In this document: positions 21,916-25,431 of the stretch, one piece after another
Numbering within the stretch: the stretch's first letter is position 1
Layout: each line of letters begins with the position of its first letter
Assembly: GCA_964555735.1 (NCBI GenBank)
Contig: CAZKTS010000107.1
Span: forward strand, 1-25,431
Origin: CAZKTS01 sp964555735
GTDB taxonomy: Bacteria > Actinomycetota > Acidimicrobiia > IMCC26256 > PALSA-555
Direction of reading: 5' to 3'
DNA: 25,431 bases
Notes under the pieces: generated by a model
Seen by the model: only the letters and a program-made list of their open reading frames with translations
The model's database searches: none
What the model was told of the DNA's origin: nothing
Made by a program: the position numbers and the translations under genes

Positions 21916-23874
21916 GTGAGTGAGCAGAACAGTCGCGTGCGCCTCGGCGTCATCGGCGTGGTCATCATCGCCCTGTTCAGCGGGCTCTTCGCTCGGCTCT
22001 GGTTCCTCCAGATCGGCGACTCCGACACGGCGGTGGCGCAGACCCGGGCGAACCGCATCCGCGTGATCACCGAGCCGGCAGTGCGCGGCAGCATCCTCGA
22101 CCGCAACGGCAAGGTGATCGTCCAGAACGAGCTGGTCGACTCGCTCCAGATCCGTCGTGGGCTCACCGACGCGGAACGCAAGGCCATGGTCCCCCGTCTC
22201 GCGATGGTCCTCGGCGTGCGCCAGGCGTCGCTCGAGAAGCGCATCGACAGCGTCGCCTACTCGCCGTACCAGCCGGTGCCGATCCTCGATCGCGTCCCGT
22301 ACGAGGTCGCGGTCTTCGTGAAGGAGCGACCCGAGCTCTTCCCGAAGGTCGACATCGTCCGCCGCAGCATCCGCGTCTACCCCGCGTTCACCGCCGAGCA
22401 GTCCTTCGGCCTCCACCTCCTCGGCTACACGGGTGCGATCAACGCCAAGGAGGCCAAGGTCCACAAGGGCGAGGGGTACGTCGGCGACAGCATGATCGGC
22501 AAGGACGGCGTGGAGCAGATGTTCGAGACCGAGCTCCGGGGCACGCCGCGCGTGCGCAAGCTCGAGGTCGACAGTCGCGGCCGGCTCGTACGCGTCATCA
22601 GCGACAAGCCGGCCGAGGCCGGCAACGACGTCCAGCTGACCGTCGACCTCGACGTGCAGCGCGTCGCGGAGGAGTCGCTCCAGCAGGGCATCGAGGGGGC
22701 CGGGGGCCTCCGCAACACCTCGGTCAAGGACCGCTTCGCGACCTACGACCCGACGGGTGGTGCAGCCGTCGTCCTGGACGCGCGCGACGGATCGGTCGTG
22801 GCCCTGGCGTCCGCGCCCACGTTCGACGTCCGGAAGTTCACCGACGGCATCCCGGTGGAGGACTTCGCCGCCCTCACCGACCCGAGCAGCAACTACCCGT
22901 TGCTCGATCGTGCGATCCAGGGTCAGTACGCCCCAGCCTCGACGTGGAAGACGTTCACCTCGATCGCCGCGCTCGAGACCGGTGTGACGACACCCGACGA
23001 GGTGATCAACGACCGCGGCTTCATCACGTTCGCGGACCAGGAGTTCAAGAACGCCAAGAAGGAGCCGCACGGAAGCGTCAAGCTCCAGAGCGCGCTCTCG
23101 GTCTCGAGCGACGTGTACTTCTACACGATGGGTCTTCGGCTGTGGCGCCAGTTCTTCAACAAGGGGAACACGAAGAAGGGCTACGCGGTGCAGGACGTCG
23201 CGCGTCGGTTCGGGTTCGGCCAGCCCACCGGGATCGGGCTGCCGAACGAGCATGCCGGCCGGATCCCCGACGAGAAGTTCAAGGAGCAGATCAACGCGAA
23301 CTCCGATGATCCCGCGACGCGTGAGTGGCTTCCCGGCGACAGCATGATCACGGCGATCGGCCAGGGCGACCTGCTGGTCACGCCGATGCAGCTCGCGGGT
23401 GGCTACGCCGCATTCGCGAACGGCGGCACGCGGTACGCGCCGCGGCTGGCCGAGCGCATCCTCACCCCCGGCGCGACCTCGATCCTGCGCGAGCTGCCTG
23501 CGCAGCAGACGGGCAAGGCGAAGCTCGACCCGAAGATCCGTGAGGCGATCCTCGCCGGTCTCGTCGACGCCGCCAGCCCGGGCGGCATCGGTACTGCCGG
23601 CCGCGCGTTCAGCGGGTACGACGGGCTGCCCGTCGCCGGCAAGACCGGTACGGCGCAGGTGAACAACAAGAACGACAACTCGGTGTTCGCCGCCATCGTG
23701 AACCCCGATCCGCCGCCGGACTCCGGCCAGCCGCAGTACGTGGTCGTCGTGTTCGTGGAGGAAGGCGGCAACGGTGGCTCGGTCGCCGCGCCGATCGCCC
23801 GTCGTATCATCCAGAGCCTCAACGGCGACCCCAACCCTCCGGCGGTGCGCGTCGTGCCGCCGGCGAGCGACTGA
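21916..23874 (+). CDS. mrdA: penicillin-binding protein 2 (elongasome transpeptidase)
   Basis: PBP2 cross-links peptidoglycan during lateral growth and partners with RodA. The 652-residue class B PBP has an N-terminal membrane anchor (about 10-32) and a dimerisation/pedestal region with ITEPAVRGSILDRNGKVI. The transpeptidase domain has catalytic Ser342 in STWK (342-345), SSD (397-399) at the SxN position, and KTG (576-578). A Shine-Dalgarno sequence GGAGGTGAG (21897-21905) precedes the GTG at 21916. The stop overlaps the rodA ATG by one base. Motif spacing and the mre context favour PBP2 over the divisome FtsI. Confidence 0.95.
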   Translation: MSEQNSRVRLGVIGVVIIALFSGLFARLWFLQIGDSDTAVAQTRANRIRVITEPAVRGSILDRNGKVIVQNELVDSLQIRRGLTDAERKAMVPRLAMVLGVRQASLEKRIDSVAYSPYQPVPILDRVPYEVAVFVKERPELFPKVDIVRRSIRVYPAFTAEQSFGLHLLGYTGAINAKEAKVHKGEGYVGDSMIGKDGVEQMFETELRGTPRVRKLEVDSRGRLVRVISDKPAEAGNDVQLTVDLDVQRVAEESLQQGIEGAGGLRNTSVKDRFATYDPTGGAAVVLDARDGSVVALASAPTFDVRKFTDGIPVEDFAALTDPSSNYPLLDRAIQGQYAPASTWKTFTSIAALETGVTTPDEVINDRGFITFADQEFKNAKKEPHGSVKLQSALSVSSDVYFYTMGLRLWRQFFNKGNTKKGYAVQDVARRFGFGQPTGIGLPNEHAGRIPDEKFKEQINANSDDPATREWLPGDSMITAIGQGDLLVTPMQLAGGYAAFANGGTRYAPRLAERILTPGATSILRELPAQQTGKAKLDPKIREAILAGLVDAASPGGIGTAGRAFSGYDGLPVAGKTGTAQVNNKNDNSVFAAIVNPDPPPDSGQPQYVVVVFVEEGGNGGSVAAPIARRIIQSLNGDPNPPAVRVVPPASD

Positions 23875-25082
23875 TGGCTGATCCCACCCGCGCCACCGCG
23901 ATCCGCAGCCGGTCGATGCACGGCCGCAACATGCGCGCGGCCGCGTACGGGCCGCAGCGCGGGCGGCGCCCGATCCTCGACGCCGAGCTCGCCAGTCGGC
24001 TCGACTGGATCATGATCGGCGCGATCCTCGGCATCGTCGCCCTCGGGATGGTGATGATCTACTCCACCACCCGCAACCTCGTCGACGACGATCCGCTGTA
24101 CTTCGTCAAGCGCCAGTCGATCGCGTTGTTGATCGCGACTGCCGTCGTCATCGGCCTGCTGAAGATCGACTATCGCAAGTTCCGCGACTTCTCGCTGCTC
24201 GCGTACGTGGTCGTCTTGGTGCTGCTCTTCTTCGTGCTCACCCCGGTCGGTGCGTCGGCCAAGGGTGCCCAAGCCTGGTACCAGCTTCCGTTGAACTTCC
24301 AGCTCCAGCCGTCGGAGATCGCGAAGTTCGGCATCATCGTCGCCCTTGCCGGCTACGTGAACGAGCACCGCGGCGACATCGATGCGTGGCGACTCACGGT
24401 GATCGTCGGCCTCGCCCTCGTGCCGATCGGACTCATCCAGCTCCAGCCCGACCTCGGGACCAACATGGTGATGCTGTGCATCGTCATCGGTCTGCTCGCG
24501 GTCGCGGGGGTGCGAGGCCGCTACCTGCTCGTGCTCGCGGCGCTCGGGATCACCCTCGTCTACGCGGTGATCAGCGTGGGCATCCTGAAGCAGTACCAGC
24601 TCGACCGTCTGACGACGCCGTACGAGTCGGCGAGCGGCGAGCGGTTGCAGGGCGCTGCCTACAACCAGAACCAGTCGGTGACCACCATCAAGAGCGGTGG
24701 CCTCGAAGGCCAGGGTCTGTTCAACGGTCCTCAGACGCGTCTCGGGTTCGTGCCCGAGCAGCAGACCGACTTCATCTTCACCGCGGTGGGGGAGGAGCTC
24801 GGCTTCGTCGGCGCGGTGCTCCTGCTCTCCTTGTTCGTGATCATGCTGTGGCGCATCTGGCGAACAGCCCAGCTCTCCGCCGACTACTACGGCACGCTCG
24901 TGTGCGCCGGCGTCCTGGCGATGTTCACGTTCATGATCTTCGAGAACGTCGGGATGACGCTCGGGATCATGCCGGTCACCGGCATCCCGCTGCCCTTCAT
25001 GAGCTACGGCGGGTCGAGCCTCATCTCGTGCGCGGCCTGCATGGCGTTGGTCCTCAACGTCTATTCGAACCGCTTCAACTAG
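23874..25082 (+). CDS. rodA: RodA, SEDS peptidoglycan glycosyltransferase
   Basis: RodA polymerises lipid II glycan strands with PBP2. The 402-residue polytopic protein has a basic cytosolic N-tail (about 1-43) and roughly ten hydrophobic segments. Family motifs are FQLQPSEIAKFG, LQLQPDLGTNMVM (QPDLGT at 191-196) and the C-terminal PVTGIPLPFMSYGGSSL. The ATG overlaps the mrdA stop (TGATG), so translation is coupled. Gene order argues for RodA rather than FtsW. A 261-bp gap with repeated hairpins follows before the next gene. Confidence 0.95.
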   Translation: MADPTRATAIRSRSMHGRNMRAAAYGPQRGRRPILDAELASRLDWIMIGAILGIVALGMVMIYSTTRNLVDDDPLYFVKRQSIALLIATAVVIGLLKIDYRKFRDFSLLAYVVVLVLLFFVLTPVGASAKGAQAWYQLPLNFQLQPSEIAKFGIIVALAGYVNEHRGDIDAWRLTVIVGLALVPIGLIQLQPDLGTNMVMLCIVIGLLAVAGVRGRYLLVLAALGITLVYAVISVGILKQYQLDRLTTPYESASGERLQGAAYNQNQSVTTIKSGGLEGQGLFNGPQTRLGFVPEQQTDFIFTAVGEELGFVGAVLLLSLFVIMLWRIWRTAQLSADYYGTLVCAGVLAMFTFMIFENVGMTLGIMPVTGIPLPFMSYGGSSLISCAACMALVLNVYSNRFN

Positions 25083-25090
25083 TCCGCTGT

Positions 25091-25156
25091 CCCGCTCTTG
25101 CTGCTTCGCAGCAGGCCGCTCGGGCCCCGGCTCGGGCGGCGGCGTATACCGCCGCC
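25091..25156. repeat. hairpin module, copy A
   Basis: Copy A has four parts in order: conserved CCCGCTCTTG (25091-25100); hairpin 1 TGCTGC-TTC-GCAGCA (25099-25113); the conserved 20-nt linker GGCCGCTCGGGCCCCGGCTC (25114-25133), which can itself pair GCCG with CGGC; and hairpin 2 GGCGGCGG (25135-25142) with CCGCCGCC (25149-25156) around CGTATA. It lies just after rodA. It is not protein-coding as far as can be seen and there is no T-run. Confidence 0.7.
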
Positions 25157-25176
25157 GCTGAATCCTCGTCCTCGTT

Positions 25177-25247
25177 CCCGCTCTTGGCGCCTTTGGCGCC
25201 GGGCCGCTCGGGCCCCGGCTCACTGCGCCGCAGGGTACCTGCGGCGC
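25177..25247. repeat. hairpin module, copy B
   Basis: Copy B repeats the layout of copy A 86-88 bp downstream: CCCGCTCTTG (25177-25186), hairpin 1 GGCGCC-TTT-GGCGCC (25186-25200), the identical 20-nt linker (25202-25221), and hairpin 2 GCGCCGCAGG (25225-25234) with CCTGCGGCGC (25238-25247) around GTA. Linkers are identical between copies, while both stems have different sequences yet pair perfectly. Confidence 0.7.
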
Positions 25248-25328
25248 GGGCGTTCGCCTCCGGTTGCTGGGTCTGGCCGCTGGCGCGGAGACATCGTTGA
25301 CTCAGTCGGGTTCTGGGAAGGGGTGGAG

Positions 25329-25334
25329 TAGGCT
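25329..25334 (+). promoter_or_regulatory. -10 hexamer, leaderless start of radical SAM gene
   Basis: TAGGCT lies 9 nt before the ATG at 25344. A TTGACT at 25297-25302 is 26 nt upstream of it, too far to be a normal -35. Confidence 0.45.
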
Positions 25335-25343
25335 GGTGGGCAA

Positions 25344-25431
25344 ATGACCACCGATTTGTGGCCGAGGATCGAACCTCTCCTGGCCAGGGTGGAGAAGCCC
25401 GCTCGCTACATCGGGATGGAGCGAGGCAGCC
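25344..25431 (+). CDS. TIGR03960-type B12-binding radical SAM protein, N-terminus only
   Basis: Only the first 29 residues are in the window. The stretch LWPRIEPLLARVEKPARYIG closely matches my recollection of the opening of the TIGR03960 family, which carries a cobalamin-binding and a radical SAM domain and often lies directly after rodA in actinobacteria, upstream of an RNase E/G gene. Its reaction is not established. A -10 hexamer lies 9 nt upstream of the ATG. The call rests on this short N-terminus plus synteny. Confidence 0.7.
   Translation, partial: MTTDLWPRIEPLLARVEKPARYIGMERGS

Noticed and set aside
20728..23253. Long minus-strand open frame opposite the amidohydrolase and mrdA
   Set aside because: It has the same antisense composition artefact, spans two well-supported genes and shows no family motifs.
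25083..25260. CRISPR array or simple Rho-independent terminator after rodA
   Set aside because: There are only two units, spacing and hairpins do not fit CRISPR repeats, no cas genes are present, and no T-run follows any of the stems.
25297..25302. TTGACT as a -35 for the radical SAM gene
   Set aside because: It is 26 nt from the TAGGCT -10, well beyond the normal spacing of about 17 nt.

Overview
The window looks like chromosomal DNA of a high-GC actinobacterium, probably from a deep lineage such as Acidimicrobiia (the class is an inference). Four observations support this: strongly GC-biased third codon positions; the block tig-clpP-clpX / valS-folC-ndk-mreB-mreC-mreD-mrdA-rodA-(TIGR03960 radical SAM), whose order is familiar from Streptomyces and relatives; a perfect actinobacterial/Gram-positive LexA box; and many genes starting 6-9 nt after a TAnnnT -10 hexamer, as in leaderless actinobacterial mRNAs. 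mreBCD with mrdA and rodA implies a rod-shaped or laterally elongating cell.

Layout. 1-4211: accessory genes, mostly on the minus strand: a truncated tRNA-His, a GNAT acetyltransferase (+), a polysaccharide-deacetylase-like lipoprotein, tRNA-Arg(UCU), an SDR oxidoreductase and a PAS-GGDEF-EAL c-di-GMP enzyme. 4273-7794: a plus-strand accessory run with a small zinc-ribbon-like protein, a UBP-type zinc finger protein translationally coupled to a 14-TM DHA2 transporter, a GAP/SfLAP-type membrane protein and two small unknowns. 7805-8676: a tRNA-rich junction with tRNA-Gly(UCC) overlapped by a LexA-box HNH gene, a probable decayed small gene, and tRNA-Pro(UGG). 8738-12070: the trigger factor / ClpP / ClpX operon. 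12075-12917: a divergent SDR-like gene inserted between clpX and valS. 12941-25431: aminoacylation (valS), folate (folC), nucleotide (ndk) and cell-elongation genes (mreBCD, mrdA, rodA). A Tat-signal amidohydrolase with an unusual proline-rich N-tail sits between mreD and mrdA, and the window ends at the start of a TIGR03960-type radical SAM gene.

How the genes work together. tig, clpP and clpX form a folding/proteolysis unit. mreBCD, PBP2 and RodA form the elongasome: MreB filaments, the MreC/MreD membrane scaffold, the RodA glycosyltransferase and the PBP2 transpeptidase. The embedded amidohydrolase resembles N-acyl-D-amino-acid deacylases but lacks their usual HxH metal motif. Its position suggests an undescribed cell-envelope role and is the best candidate for new biology here.

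Other notable items are a two-copy module of hairpins downstream of rodA, in which stem sequences differ but pairing and linkers are kept; an SOS-controlled HNH gene running into tRNA-Gly; and a promoter between the SDR gene and valS whose divergent -10 elements share a TA step.
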